DNA of 64,000 bases, taken from NCBI RefSeq assembly GCF_018873765.1, contig NC_057925.1, positions 60,152,970 to 60,216,969 on the forward strand. Direction: 5' to 3'. Numbering within the stretch: position 1 is the first letter of the stretch; each line of letters begins with the position of its first letter. This DNA is from Telopea speciosissima (lineage: Eukaryota > Streptophyta > Magnoliopsida > Proteales > Proteaceae). The notes under the pieces were generated by a model. It did no database searches. It saw only the letters and a list, made by a program, of their open reading frames with translations, and was not told the DNA's origin. Position numbers and translations under genes: made by a program. This document shows positions 12,801 through 24,264 of this stretch, in pieces.

Positions 12801-15800
12801 GCGTGTAACCGTATACCTATACCTTTCATGCTAATGCAAAATTACAAGTTGAATTACACTTTTATGTCCTAAGAATTTCATTTTGCATCAACCCATAAAG
12901 CATTGCAAGGGACATGGAACCAAAACTCACAAGATCTCGACGAGATTTCGCAAAAATCTCGCTTTTTCAAGACCTCGAGACGAGATGAAGGGAAAAACAT
13001 TTTTTTACCCCATCTCAACCCAAACACATGTACATGAGTGCCAGATCTCGACCGAGACTTGCCTATTCTTGCTTTCAAGCTGCTTCGTCATTTTTCACCT
13101 GGATTTCGATGTAGAACTTGCCGGAAACATCATTCAGCCACAAAAGTGCAAGATTTGTTCATGATTTGTGGTTCCTCAGCTCAATTTTGAAAAACTTTTG
13201 AAAGGTAAACCAATTTGTTTCACAAATCTTTTTTATTTTCAAAAAAAAATTGTTTAAACCATGGTAGATTCATGTCAATTTAATATATGTTACATAACTT
13301 TGGCCAATCTATCACTTGATGGAGTCCGAATTTTTTTTCTGTTATTATTTTTTTTATTATATTTTCTGCAAAAAAATGAAAAAAATAGGATCAATAGTGA
13401 TTGTTTGGAAATGATTTTCATGTATGTTGGACACCTTTGGATGCTCTACGGCCTCATGGAATCATTTTTATTTTTCACCCATTAAAAAAATTATTTTATT
13501 TTCCAGAATTAATAAAAATATTATAAAAATTTGCAAAAAATATCAAATATTAAAGAAAAATACCTGTTTTGTTGGAAAATTATGTACAACATATGTACTA
13601 TATGTCCAAATTAAAATGGTGTCAAATACATCATTCCATTATAATGTTTTATACTTTAAGGTATAAATATTTTTAATAGAAATTCTAAATTTTACTTTTA
13701 ATTAAGAAATAAATACTAGGGTTAGGGGATAAATATGAGATAGCTATTTGATTGTTCTAGTAGCTTGACATTATGTTTAATAGTTACTAATACAAGCTTT
13801 TTATGTAACACTGTAACAATTAAGACACTTGGTACACAATGGGGGACCGTAGTGATATAACATGACAACATGGAACCCCGATGTTCGAGGATAAAAAGAA
13901 ATCCAAGTGTAGTTATTGTGGGAAGTTGCTAAATTTTGGAGGAGCCAGTAGATTAAAGCAGCATTTTGCTGGTGGCTATAAGGATGTTCTCAAATGCACC
14001 AATGTTCCTTATGAAGTGCAGCAGGCAATAGCAAAGCACATGAGAGGAGAAAGAGAAAAGGAAGCTATTAGGGAAAGGCAACAAAGAGAGTTTGATGAGG
14101 CGGTGCTAGAGAGGCCTGGTGTAGAGATCATTGGAGATGATATTGGATATAGGCCTCCTCCTGGTGAGTTCTAATCAGAGGCTGAGTGGAGAATCTACTA
14201 GTAGACTTTGGCAGAGAGTAGACAAACTTTTCATTTTGAGAATATGAGAGCATATGAGCAGGAAAGAGGAGCTGTGGACCTGGTTTAGCTGCACCAGAAG
14301 CAGTACAACAAGACGAGAGGAGGAGAACAGAAGCACAAGACAGAATCCCCATATCTCACGGTCCCCGACCACAAGTACATTCCTCAGATCCCATTCTTGA
14401 GCAGGATCTGTCTATGTTCAGGCAACAAGATGCCTACCAGCCAACCATCCTACAAATGTATGGTAGTAAACAAGATGAAGCCCGGGATGCCTTCAGCAAG
14501 TTTATGTACTATAATAACATTCCACTTAATGTAGCATAGGGAACATACTATCATGCATTCCTTGACGCTGTAGGGAAGGCTGGCGCAGGATGGAAGGGGC
14601 CCACACCACATGAGTTAATGGATGTATATTTGCCTAAGGAGAAGGAGTTGGAAGAGTACATTGAGAGTATGAAGCCAAGGTGATGTATGGGGTTACCATT
14701 ATGGCTGATAGCTGAACTGGACTTATTAAACGATCCATTATCAATTTCATGGTGAGTTGTAATGGAAAGACAGTATTCTTGAAATCTTTGGATGCATCAA
14801 AGGAAATAAATGATGCATCATATTTGTATAAGGAACTGAAGAAAGTGGTGGACGATATAAGACCAAAGAACGTTATCCAAATTATATCGAATAACAATTC
14901 TAACTTTAAAAACGCTGGGGAGAAGTTGATGAACAAGAAGAGTAACATGATCCACCTCTTTTGGACTCCATGTGCAGTACATTCCATTGATTTAATGCTG
15001 AAGGACATGGGGAAGAAAACTTTGGTGGCAAGTGTGGCCAAGAAGGCAAGACAAGTGACCACATTTGTATATAACCATGGTTATGCATTAGCCAAGTTGA
15101 GGAAAAGATGCAACGGTGATTTAGTGAGGCCTAGTGTCACTCAATTTGCCACCAATTACATTGCATTGAAGAGCTTTCAGACGAAGGTGGTAGGTCTGAG
15201 GTCTATGTTTGCAAGTGAACAGTGGTTTGGTTGGCAGAGGTTGAGCTCAGAAGAAGGGAGGCCAGCACAAGAGACCATTGCAATTGACTTATTTTGGTGT
15301 GATTTGAATAAAGTTGTTGCCATATTAGAGCCAATGGCGGCAGTACTAAGGACGATCAATATAGAGAAGAAGCCTACCTTGCCCCATATTTATGCTGCCC
15401 TTCAGAAGATGAAGGAAATGGTCAGAACTGCGATACCTCGAAGTGCAAGGGCATAGACTAACATCATTGATGATCGTTGGGAGAAGCACATGATTCATCC
15501 ATTGCATAAAGTTGGTGAGTTCAACACTTCTACATACTTTACACTTTACATGAGTTTTCACATTTACATATTCAAAACTCAAAAGCATTAAGTCACTAAC
15601 AAGTTATATTTGTGGTTTCCAATTTATCAACATACTATCTGAATCCGAAGTATCAGTACTCGCATAATCTTGGGCTAAACATAGAATTGCTGGAGGCAGT
15701 TCAAAATGTTATTGAGAAGTTAGAGCCCAATGCATCGACACAGGCTGAAGTAAATGATGAGGTGAGAGTATGGGACTTGGTAGTAAGTAAAGGAATGTAA

Positions 15801-18164
15801 TTAGTTAATTTATTGTATCGTGTACTAATTACTAAATAGTAAATACTAATGAAGGCATGTTAGAATTTTGAAATGAAAACAGATTCAATACTTCATAGAG
15901 GCTAGCGCAAGTTTCAGTCGAAAAGTTGCAGTGGAGGGTAGACAAAAATCAGACCCTGGTAGGTGGCATTACATTTATGAATTATATTATCCCTTTAAGA
16001 TATACGTATTCCTAATATTCTATATTTGTAAAGCAATCGACCGGTGGGTGCTTTATGGTACAAGTTCATCCACCTGAGGAGGATAGTAGTGAGAGTGCTC
16101 GCACAGACTTGTTCATCCTCCGGATGCGAGCGCAACTGGAGTACATTCTCATTGATCCACACGAAGAGACAGAACATATTAGATTACCAACGATTGGAGC
16201 AGCTGGTGTATGTGCATTACAATATGAGACTAAGGATGAAGCACATACGTGTTGGAATTGACACCAATGATAGAGAACCAATCGAGCTAGCAAACATTTC
16301 TCAGGGCTCTGATGATGATGAGGATCCCCTATTCCAGTGGGTGAAGGATTGTGGTGCACCAGAAATGGATCAGACTGGGGGTAAGCCCAACCCCACCATT
16401 GAGTCCGCAGCCGGTATAGATGTTGACGAATATATGTCGGAAGAGGGGCATGAATATTCAAAGTCGTCAAGACCTTTTAAGGCTACAGCAGGAAGTGTTG
16501 GTGGTGGTGATGATGATGATGGTGATGGTGATGACCCTGCTGCTGGTGGTAGTGGTGGTGGCATGAGGAGTGGTGGTTATTATGATGATCGTCATGAGGG
16601 GATACGCGAGCAGTACCAGTTTGAGCTAGGGACGGAGGCGGGTCTTTGTGCGTTACACAGATGAGTCTCAGTTTACACATGCCACACAGGATCAGGACCA
16701 TGGTGTCCCCGCTACGTACAAGAGACGCACAGGTCGCAAACAGTCACAGGCTCAGGATGATGACATGAGTATGAAGACCATGCTTGAAAGTTTCGGAAGC
16801 ATGAGTATAGATTCTACAAGTGAGCGTCAGTCGTAGCATACATCTCCGCCTCATCATGACTATGATTATGGCCAGGAGAGCCCCGGTTCCGAATATAGTG
16901 GCTATGGTCAGTTTGGGCGGTCAACACATGAGTTCGACAATCAAAGAACTGGGTCAGGTTTTGTGGACATATTCCCAGTCCCAACCTAGCCACACCCATA
17001 CATGCCAATGGTATTTCAGCAGCCTCAGTATGACAATAGCAGTGGATCTCATGCCTCATGGCCCTCATCACAACCGGCTCTTCTATACCCTAAGAAAGGG
17101 GGCTTGGAATATGTTGATGACAACACTTATATGAGTTTTGTGGCAATCTATGTGCAACACTACAGCAACACTATGACATGGGAAGACTTTGTGGAACAAT
17201 ATGGGACTGAATACGTGCTTCGGTCACATGGCATGGGATGATAGATGTAATATGTTAAATAGATTGATGTATTGTACACTTTAATATTTGTAATGTTTAT
17301 TTAAGTTGTTTTATATTAACTATATGATTTGATTGCTTTTAATTACTAAATTATGTGTAAATAGGACCTATTAGTGCATTGTCGCCTACCAACCTAGGGT
17401 CCGAAGTGAAACTCCTATTTGGACTTTGTTTTTGCAAAATCTGATAGTGCCATTGTGTTTAAATGGCATAAAATAGATTGAATACCAAGTTTCAGCCCAA
17501 AATAGGTCTAAAATCCAGCGAAACCAGCCATCGAGTTGAAAAACAAAAATTCCCAACTCGCTATTTGGTCAGCTCGAAACCTGTAATCAAGACGAGTTCT
17601 TGATCTATGGCAAGGGATAATTACAGGTTAAAATAGATATCTAGTTCCTATAATTCAGTTATGCATCAGCTCAAGATAGGATTGCAAGGCATCTCCGCAT
17701 TGGTGAGCTTACATATTTTCCCACTAGCAATTTAATAAACCATATTAATCCAAACTTAACATTAGTAATAGGTAGTGAGAAGAAAATCAAAGGAAAGGGG
17801 CAGCTGAACAGGAAAGGATCAACTGATGAACAATCATTATTGAAGTCTGAGTCTCTGTCATACTTAATTAGAAAACCTAAACTTCCCATTTTTTATTCTC
17901 TTGCCACATTTTTAAGAGTTCAAATCCAACACAGATAGAAAAGGGGAGACAACAATACAGTAAAACATACGCATGGGTTACAGTATCAAGCTCCAAGAAA
18001 TGGTCTTCACAGCCATAGCCAGTAATCTCAAGTTCTGGCCCAAGCCTTATTACTGCCCCTGCTTCTTTAGCTCTCTCAATTGACTCCTTGATGTTCCGCA
18101 AATTGCAATCGAAATCCATCGCCCATTGGTTCAAGTTACAGGTCGCCACCTTCAGCAACCTCAT
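6360..18164 (-). CDS. NADS: Glutamine-dependent NAD+ synthetase, N-terminal (glutaminase) half, exons 1-5
   Basis: The full enzyme amidates nicotinic acid adenine dinucleotide to NAD+ in the cytosol, the last step of NAD synthesis. Coding exons on the minus strand are 18164-17971, 12456-12151, 11703-11480, 7283-7180 and 6494-6360. All have GT/AG borders with matching phases and give 963 nt (321 codons) without a stop. The nitrilase-type triad is present: Glu44 (GPELE), Lys113 (RPKMWLAND) and Cys174 (EVCEELF). The start is the ATG of [14 protein letters not shown], the usual start in plants. The frame ends at SLSSPLK followed by donor GTCAGT, where the synthetase (ATP-pyrophosphatase, SGGxDS) half should follow. 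That half is not in the remaining 6.3 kb, so the gene either continues left of the window across a large intron or is truncated. Intron 1 contains a hAT; intron 3 contains a SINE and a hAT-end array. Confidence 0.93.
8287..8438 (-). mobile_element. Au-type SINE with 19-bp target duplication
   Basis: Read on the minus strand, it starts GGGCGAGCCTTGGTGCAACG (tRNA-derived A-box region) and carries a degenerate B-box. It continues through GGGGTAAGGCTGCGTACAC and ends GCCTCATGCACTGGGACG plus a short T run, the layout of angiosperm Au SINEs. It is flanked by the direct repeat TAATCTAATGCATTCATTA, which is strong proof of retroposition. It lies within NAD synthetase intron 3. Confidence 0.88.
9836..10797. 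mobile_element. Non-autonomous hAT-family element inserted in a CT microsatellite
   Basis: The ends are CATAGTTGTCAAGGCG and, at the right, GCCTTGACAACTATG, in inverted orientation. They sit directly inside a (CT)n tract (9810-9835 and 10798 onward), so the 8-bp target duplication is CTCTCTCT/CTCTCTTT. The element has no coding capacity. Its right part (about 10380-10750) is strongly similar, in reverse orientation, to 59370-59800 inside another TIR element. Confidence 0.72.
10798..11200. repeat. Serial array of hAT 3' termini separated by CT runs
   Basis: After the element at 9836-10797, its right terminus (GCGCCTTGACAACTATG) recurs at 10870, 10981, 11058 and 11127, and in decayed form near 11198. 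Each copy is followed by a CT run and most by GCAAGGCTCCCTACAATAAG. One unit (10911-10981) also repeats about 70 bp of the element's subterminal region. This is an array of transposon ends, not a CRISPR or satellite array. It lies in NAD synthetase intron 3. Confidence 0.85.
12913..17609 (+). mobile_element. Full-length but decayed hAT transposon in NAD synthetase intron 1
   Basis: The target duplication GCAAGGGA is exact at 12905-12912 and 17610-17617. Terminal inverted repeats are CATGGAACCAAAACTC (left) and CATAGATCAAGAACTC (right end, read inward), 12/16 identical. Inside are a BED-type zinc finger, a DUF659-like core and the hAT C-terminal dimerisation region, all on the plus strand. It is opposite to the host gene and fully contained in intron 1 (17970-12457). 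Confidence 0.9.
13840..17241 (+). pseudogene. hAT transposase, broken
   Basis: Domain order: BED zinc finger at 13900-13995 ([10 protein letters not shown] ... RLKQHFAGG), whose upstream in-frame ATG at 13840 is cut off by a TGA about nine codons later. Then a DUF659-like central part at 14550-15456 ([45 protein letters not shown]). Last is the dimerisation region at about 16080-16260 ([19 protein letters not shown]) followed by an acidic, Gly/Asp-rich tail over a GGTGATGATG repeat. Stops occur after GEF at 14172, around 14690 and after SARA at 15456, and the frame changes between blocks. It cannot make a full transposase. The acidic C-terminal tail is common in this plant hAT subgroup. Confidence 0.85.
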
Positions 18165-18407
18165 CGTTTATTGTTCTGCACAAAAACATTTCATACTTTC
18201 AGCAACATCATGGAAGATAACAAGACATATGTTTCCTCTGTTATAATAATCTAGATTCTATAAAATAAACAACCATTAAGCACATCTCAAATAGAACTAC
18301 AAAATGGTTATGTCATAAATCAAAATATGACAATGATGATGGCAGTAGCAGTGCTGATCTTTTTCCTCTTTTTTTTGGGTGGGGGGAGGGGGAGACGGGC
18401 AAGATTC

Positions 18408-18560
18408 TTTTATTGATAAGAGAGTAGTTGCATGTCCTGGACAACATTAATCACAAAGGCAACCAGTTACAATATATATGCTATTAAAAAACTACCAAAG
18501 GCCATCAACCCCCTTGTCTGGCCAGCTCATCCACTAAGGTATTTTGCTTATCTAAGAATT
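18408..18560 (-). mobile_element. L1-type LINE 3' remnant
   Basis: The minus strand reads VDELARQGG then stop (about 18500-18535), resembling the C-terminal end of the RNase H domain of plant L1 elements. About 100 bp downstream is AATAAAAG at 18408. Only this tail is visible, so the call is tentative. Confidence 0.35.
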
Positions 18561-19290
18561 AAAAGCGTGTTTTGGGAGTCGGGACTCAGATGCAAAAGGC
18601 TTGGAGGAAACCCAACAACAATGACTCAGTCCCCATCTGTTATTAATCAACGCACAGTAAATCTGATGCAGATTCGTGGTTGAACCGGCTTGACCATTCT
18701 GGTTATTATTGGCATTCAAAGGGGCTAGCTTAGCATGAAATCTCAGGCCAAATCGTAGCTTTATGAGTGAGTTCTATACATCGAACTCAGCTTCATTTCA
18801 TTGCCTGTTTCTGCTATCGCAAGGTAGAAGACAACTCCTTTTCCCCCTTCTTCTTGTTACTTTATTCCTTTGGGTTTACCTATCTACCCCTCTTTTAACC
18901 CTTAATTCCCTCCTATCATTTAGCTACTTTTTTATTCTCTAATTATATCTGGTGGGGGGATAGGTAGTAAGAACTCTAAACCCTCCCAGATAGGATCCCA
19001 AGACAAACCCCACTTAGATAGCAAACCCCAAAATTAACTGAACTCTCAAACCTCTCAGATTAACACCAAACTCTAGGAAACAATAGTTAATAGGAAGGAT
19101 AAGAACCCCTCAAAATATGGGAATGATTTGATGAGGGGTTTGGGAGTAATTTTGGAAACAGTGATCTCACGAGCGGAGATCCCAGAAACAGTAAACTGAA
19201 ATTAAATCCAATCCAACCAACGGATTGGCCAGAAATTTGGATCAGACCTCTGATTCAATAGTCTAAATCTGACATCGGAAAAAAAAGGGT

Positions 19291-19448
19291 GTACCCAGTG
19301 CACGAGGCTCCCGCCACTACGGGGTCTGGGGAGGGTCATAATGTATGCAGCCTTACCCCTGTTTTTGCAGAGAGGCTGTTTCCAAACTCGAAACCCGTGA
19401 TCACTTGGTCGCAATGGAGCAACCTTACCATTGCACCAAGGCCCGCCC
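19291..19448 (-). mobile_element. Au-type SINE with 13-bp target duplication
   Basis: The minus strand begins GGGCGGGCCTTGGTGCAATG, passes through GGGGTAAGGCTGCATAC and GGCGGGAGCCTCGTGCACTG, and ends in a run of T. The direct repeat CTAAATCTGACAT flanks it on both sides. It is clearly the same family as the copy at 8287-8438 but differs by several substitutions. Confidence 0.9.
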
Positions 19449-20231
19449 TCCTAAATCTGACATATCGAAAAACTGCAAAACAGGAGATTTTTAAGTTGCT
19501 CCAGAACCAAGGCTTAGGAAGCCCTCAAACCCTGATTGAGTTTACCTCCTAAGGTTCTATTTTAATTCCCAAAAAGCTAGGTCAAATCTGATGCACAGAA
19601 TGCCCTGTGGTAGTCAAAGTCTTAGACTGAAAATAGGCTCCAGAACAGGGGATCCGCAGGTACAGTTAGATCACAGATTGAAGGGATTTATTTGATCAGA
19701 TTAAATCACTATTACCTGGAATTATATTAGTGATGAAACACAAATAAAGCAACTAATAAACAAATTAACCAGGTCCATGTGGGCTGGATGAAGCCCACGA
19801 TTTGGTCTCGCATTGGCTGGTCCAGTAAAGGCTGGTTGGCTCGATTTGAGGAAAGTGGTCCACCCCATGCAGGTTCGAGTGGTCCAGATTACATCAATCT
19901 CCCTCACCTTTAAATCTTCATATCCCTCCTCATGTAACTACCTAGTCTACCCGTTCCTTAATATCATAAATTCCCTTTGAGTCCCATTGCTACTTTCTTT
20001 ACCAACAGCTCCTTGGTAATTCTGTTTTATGACAAGATTGCCACCTCATTTACATATTGGTCTATTTAGGGCCTGGCTGGGCCCATAGCAAACCCAAATA
20101 GGGTATCTTGGTCTTGGAATCACATCAAAATTTGCAGAGTCCAAAAGAAAAGCCTTGAGCTCAAAGTGAACAGGATTCCTGTCCCCAATACAGCCTCAAA
20201 ATGCCCAAACCTCCTCATGCTACTATGGCAA

Positions 20232-20458
20232 GCACGGTTCAAGGAATCGAGAGCAGATTGGCTTATTCGAATCAGAATCAGCCATGACCGATTCGGATTC
20301 TGACCAATCCAATCAGGAGTTTCTAGGTCATTTTAGCCGATTTGTTTCCAATAATTGGCTCATTCAGGTCGATTAAGAATGGAATCGATGGTGACCAATT
20401 CAGATAGAAATCGGCGGGGAGTGATTCCAGAGCCAATTCTGATCTCTTGAACCATGCT
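20232..20458. mobile_element. Short TIR element (MITE)
   Basis: The ends GCACGGTTCAAG (left) and CTTGAACCATGC (right) are inverted copies with one mismatch, flanked by GGCAA on both sides. The inside is made of ATTCGGATTC-type repeats and has no open frame. Similar GAATCGG-rich blocks recur at 34740-34930, 37320-37520 and 61560-61740, suggesting a dispersed family. Confidence 0.55.
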
Positions 20459-21463
20459 GGCAACAACTACTATCTCTAATAAGTACGACAAGAATATTTT
20501 CTCAAGTGCTATTTTATAGAGGAATGATTTCTCAAAGCTGTTTTAGTTCTTTCTTTTTAGATTGGAAACAACAAAAAAAAGAAGTAATTGAAATACATAA
20601 TGAGAATTATGTACACTAGTATCTTAAAACCAGGATTTACTTTCTATTTTCATGTTAGTTACCTTCTATCTTCATAATTAGTAGGTGATAGAATTAGTAG
20701 TCACATCAGTTCAGAAACTGATTGTGTTTTGTACTCCAAGCAAAGAGGAACCAAAATTGGAAACTTCCTAATTCAGGAACCTTGCTGCTCCTTTTACTAA
20801 TATATAAGAAAGCCCAAGGGGGCTAAGGGATCCACAATTTTTTTACTCTCAAATTACTGATGCTTGCATGTTGGCTTCCTTGAAGCTTTCCTTGGTGTTC
20901 GATCCATGGAGGATGGAGCTGGTGTTTCATCCATGCTGACTCCTTGAGGTGGGAAGCCCAGGAGGTTACTCTCAGTCATTATTCATCATCCCTTACAAGC
21001 CATCTAGCCATTAGAAGACTCTTCTACACCAACCGAGACACACGGCTGCTTCCCCCTTTGCTGCTGTGCCTGGTTTGTGCTTAGTTGCCCTACTTTATAA
21101 CTCCATTCCCCCCTTCTCCTGCCCTATCCAACCATCACTTTCCTTCAATCTTTTGAGCACATATTCCTCTACCTAAGAACCCCACTCGATCACACTTTCA
21201 GGTCCATCTGACCTTCAGATTGTCTTCCACAAGAAATCTCCCCCAAAACCCTAATTCTCTCAACCTATTACTCAAATCGACAGAGGAGAAACCTTTACTA
21301 CAGATTTGTTTTACTTAATCCCTTAACCTTCCTATTGTTCCAGACCTATTCCCTCACCTTAAACCTAATCCTTGACCTAAACCCTAACCTATCAAGCTGA
21401 GCCAATTCCCTTGATTCCAGATCCTTTTTAGGACTGGTTGAACCTTCAATCCTGTCCTACATT

Positions 21464-22362
21464 ATATGGACAGATGGTGGAGATTGAATGCAAAGCGAAG
21501 ACGCAATTACCAATATTTGTTTGGATACTATCTATTAGTTTCTATTTTATAGGATTGCTTTTATGTAATGGGTAGTTTCTAATTTTAGGATTCCTTATTT
21601 TTTATTTAATTAGATTGCTATTAGGAATTTATTTTATTCCTAGAAGTTGTCTTGAGCTTTATTATAAATACATGTATGTGGTTGAGCAGAATAGGACAGC
21701 GATTGAAGAGACAAGAGTTATGGTTGAAGTTGTGACGACGCAGTGATGGCCTGGTGAGAGATCGTGGGTGAGAGGATGATGGGCTGGTGAGAGCCTGACT
21801 GAGAGAGCTGATCCTATCCCCCCTTCTATATCCCTATATTCTTCTTTCTTTATTCTTTATGTTCTCCATTCATATGTAGTAGAAAACAGCAATAAAAAAA
21901 ACAGTTTCAGTTATTTAGTTTTGTTCCTTTTATTATATTGATCCTGCTATAATCAATCTCCCACTGGTTTTCCCTAGTTTGAGGTAGAGCTTGCATTATT
22001 CGGTATCAAAGCCATCGAAGGACAGCAAAGGAGTTGACAAGCCTGGTTCAATTTCTTACCAAACTCGTGGACGAGCTTTGATCAAAATAGGGAGAGTTGA
22101 TGTAGATCAAAGCATGAAGAAAAGGGCAAAAATACTGTTCACACAATTATTGTTCACATGAATAGTACCATAGTACTGTTCATACAACACTGTTTACGTG
22201 AACAGCGATCTAGGCTGATATGGACAGCTGGTGGAGATTGAATGCAAATCAAAAACTCAATTGCCAATATTTGTTAGGATTATATCTATTAGTTTCTATT
22301 TTATAGGGTTGCTTTTATGTAATGGATAGTTTTTAATTTTAGGATTCCTTATTTGTTATTTG
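21464..22362 (+). mobile_element. Collapsed gypsy-type LTR retrotransposon remnant
   Basis: The segment ATATGGACAG...GATTCCTTATT occurs at about 21464-21603 and again at 22219-22353. The first copy runs on to an LTR end at CTTGCA (21995), followed by CGGTATCAAAGCCATCG (22001), a tRNA-Met-type primer-binding site. Only about 100 bp later comes a polypurine tract (AATAGGGAGAG) and a new LTR start TGATGTAGATCAAAG at 22098. Both LTRs are truncated, the 5' one on its left and the 3' one on its right. No coding region remains. Confidence 0.65.
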
Positions 22363-23138
22363 ATCACTTACTACCATAAATAAAAGATTTAAGAGAGATT
22401 GTTTTATTAGCAGAACACAGAACTTAGTAGTAGAATCAGATTTATGTCACCAATCAAGTTCCGAATTGTTCTCGTGGTTTGAAATTGATAAATTATCCTT
22501 GCCCCCCTAGTGAACCTGAGTCCTGAAAATCATTAGCATTTAGTCCTCTTTATCCAAGCCTTATTGTTCTTCATGTTCTTTCTCAATCTTTTCTGTGCTT
22601 CTATTCGGGCTTTACTGACTTTTGTTTTCCCAATTTGATGTTTCTCATGGTTTAAGTCCCTAGTGGATGCACTTAACCAGGCCATTATAATCCTGATTTA
22701 TTCTAATCTACATAAGCCTCAAAAGGAGTTGAATATAGTTACAGTAAGTATTCTGATTGAATTCCATTGATTCCTAAATAGAGAACCACTCCCTAAAATT
22801 TTTTTACTACACATATTACAATGAAACAAATTGAGTCTAAACTACTGTTAGTTATAATGGAAACGGCAAAAAAAGGTGTTTGGTATGGACGTGTTTTAAA
22901 CGGATCAAAACGTGAGCGCGACAGTAAAAAATCCGGTCAAATACGGCAGATATGGAAAAAAGACGAAAATGGACGGCATGTGTTTTAAACGTTTAAATTT
23001 GAGCAATACGACACCAAAAAAAAACCGGCAATATAAACATAAATTAACAAAATATAATTCTGAGATGAAATTTCCATATATGTTATCCTAGTAAGTACTT
23101 TTTTTTTTTTTGGTTAAGTAGTAAGTACTTTTGAAGTA

Positions 23139-23180
23139 TTTTCTATACTTTTGAAGTAAGTACTTCAAAAGTATAGAAAA
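23139..23180. repeat. Perfect 20-bp-arm hairpin
   Basis: TTTTCTATACTTTTGAAGTA is followed by AG and then its exact reverse complement. It is AT-rich and has no target duplication that I can identify. It lies in the putative 5'-UTR intron near its donor end. Confidence 0.9.
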
Positions 23181-23621
23181 CATCATTGCCAAGAATCTCA
23201 TAATTTCCACAGATTGGGAAGAACAAATTAACAACTTACCGAAACTATCTTAAAGTGGCTAGGATTCAAGAGCTAAACAACTACGAAGTGTTTCCCTCCT
23301 GTCATATTTAAAGTAGCTTCGAATTCCAAGTTCCAACCATGAGTATCACAGACTTTGACCCAATATCTTGTAAAATTCAGCAATAATTGCAATTGTAACA
23401 GAAGAGCTTAATTTGAATATATATATATATGGATTCTAAAGAATCAATTAGTACAGCAGGGTATGGATTCAAATTAATCGAACCTACGGATTGGAGTTGG
23501 CCGAGGAAGAAAGATAACAGAAGCAAAGAAAAAAAAATGTATAAACGAATATAGCTCAACAGAACACAACAGCAGAGTCGTACGGTTTGAGAGAAAAATT
23601 ACCAGAGTAAGGGGAACTTAC

Positions 23622-23960
23622 CTATGTTTGTTGATCGGTAGTTCTCCTCGATTCCTGCTACGAGAGCGGCTCTCCTCCTCTTCCTTCTGCGATATATACT
23701 TTTCCTCTTGCTCGCAGGTATTGCCGACGAAATCCGAGAGTGGTAGCACCAGAAGGAGTCCTTCGAGCGTTGCAGGTTGCCGAATCGCCGCTGGTCTGGA
23801 AGGGGTAAGCCGTAAGCGTCGCCCCGAGTGAGAGAGAGCGGAGAGAAATTGTGCAGGAGAAGCAGCAGGAGTCCTTCGAGCGCTGCAGATTGCTTGCTCG
23901 CGGCTTGCCGTTGACAGTGACGGAGGCACTGACAGAGGCTAGGAAAGGAAAGGTGTGAGA
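23622..23960 (-). other. Putative non-coding first exon of NAD synthetase
   Basis: This is a GC-richer block with CT-rich tracts, ending on the minus strand at the consensus donor CATAG/GTAAGTTCC. It contains two related copies of CTCGAAGGACTCCT (near 23755 and 23870), an imperfect internal duplication of about 115 bp. All three minus frames are partly open but show no family motif or initiator context, so it is better read as leader than protein. The right (transcript 5') limit is a guess. Confidence 0.4.
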
Positions 23961-24264
23961 GGTGCTGAATTCTGAAAGTGTTTTGACCAGAAAAAGAAAA
24001 AAAAAAAAAAAAACAGAAATCTGAAAGTGGGGAACTAAAATCGCCCCCATCCCTCGGTGCAAGTCCGGTGCACCCTGGGAGATCGACACGTGTCATTCGA
24101 ATCCGACGGTTAATTTTGAAATCTATTTTTTAATCCCTCAAACCCAAAAAATCCTAAATCAAGAAACCCCTTCCTCTCTCACGAAGAATCCCCAAATCTG
24201 TAGTGCGAGTCTCTCACTCCGGCGGTAGTTCTCTCATCCTGCCCGTCTCTGCTTCCATTGGCAA

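Larger units (their letters stand above)
18176..23621 (-). other. Probable 5'-UTR intron of NAD synthetase, filled with repeats
   Basis: Just upstream of the ATG, the minus strand has the acceptor TTTTTGTGCAG followed by AACAATAAACGATG. A strong donor (CATAG then GTAAGTTCC) lies at 23621. No coding sequence is recognised between them. The stretch holds an L1-like 3' remnant, an Au SINE, a 227-bp TIR element, a gypsy LTR remnant and a perfect hairpin. Pairing this donor with this acceptor is inference; a cDNA would settle it. Confidence 0.45.

Noticed and set aside
16483..16701. Histidine-rich small protein on the minus strand
   Set aside because: It is the shadow of a GGTGATGATG repeat encoding the acidic tail of the hAT transposase on the plus strand.
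23599..24096. Protein-coding gene on the minus strand (three overlapping open frames)
   Set aside because: All three frames are open over the same GC/CT-rich block, none shows a family motif, and the block ends in a strong splice donor, so a non-coding leader exon is more likely.
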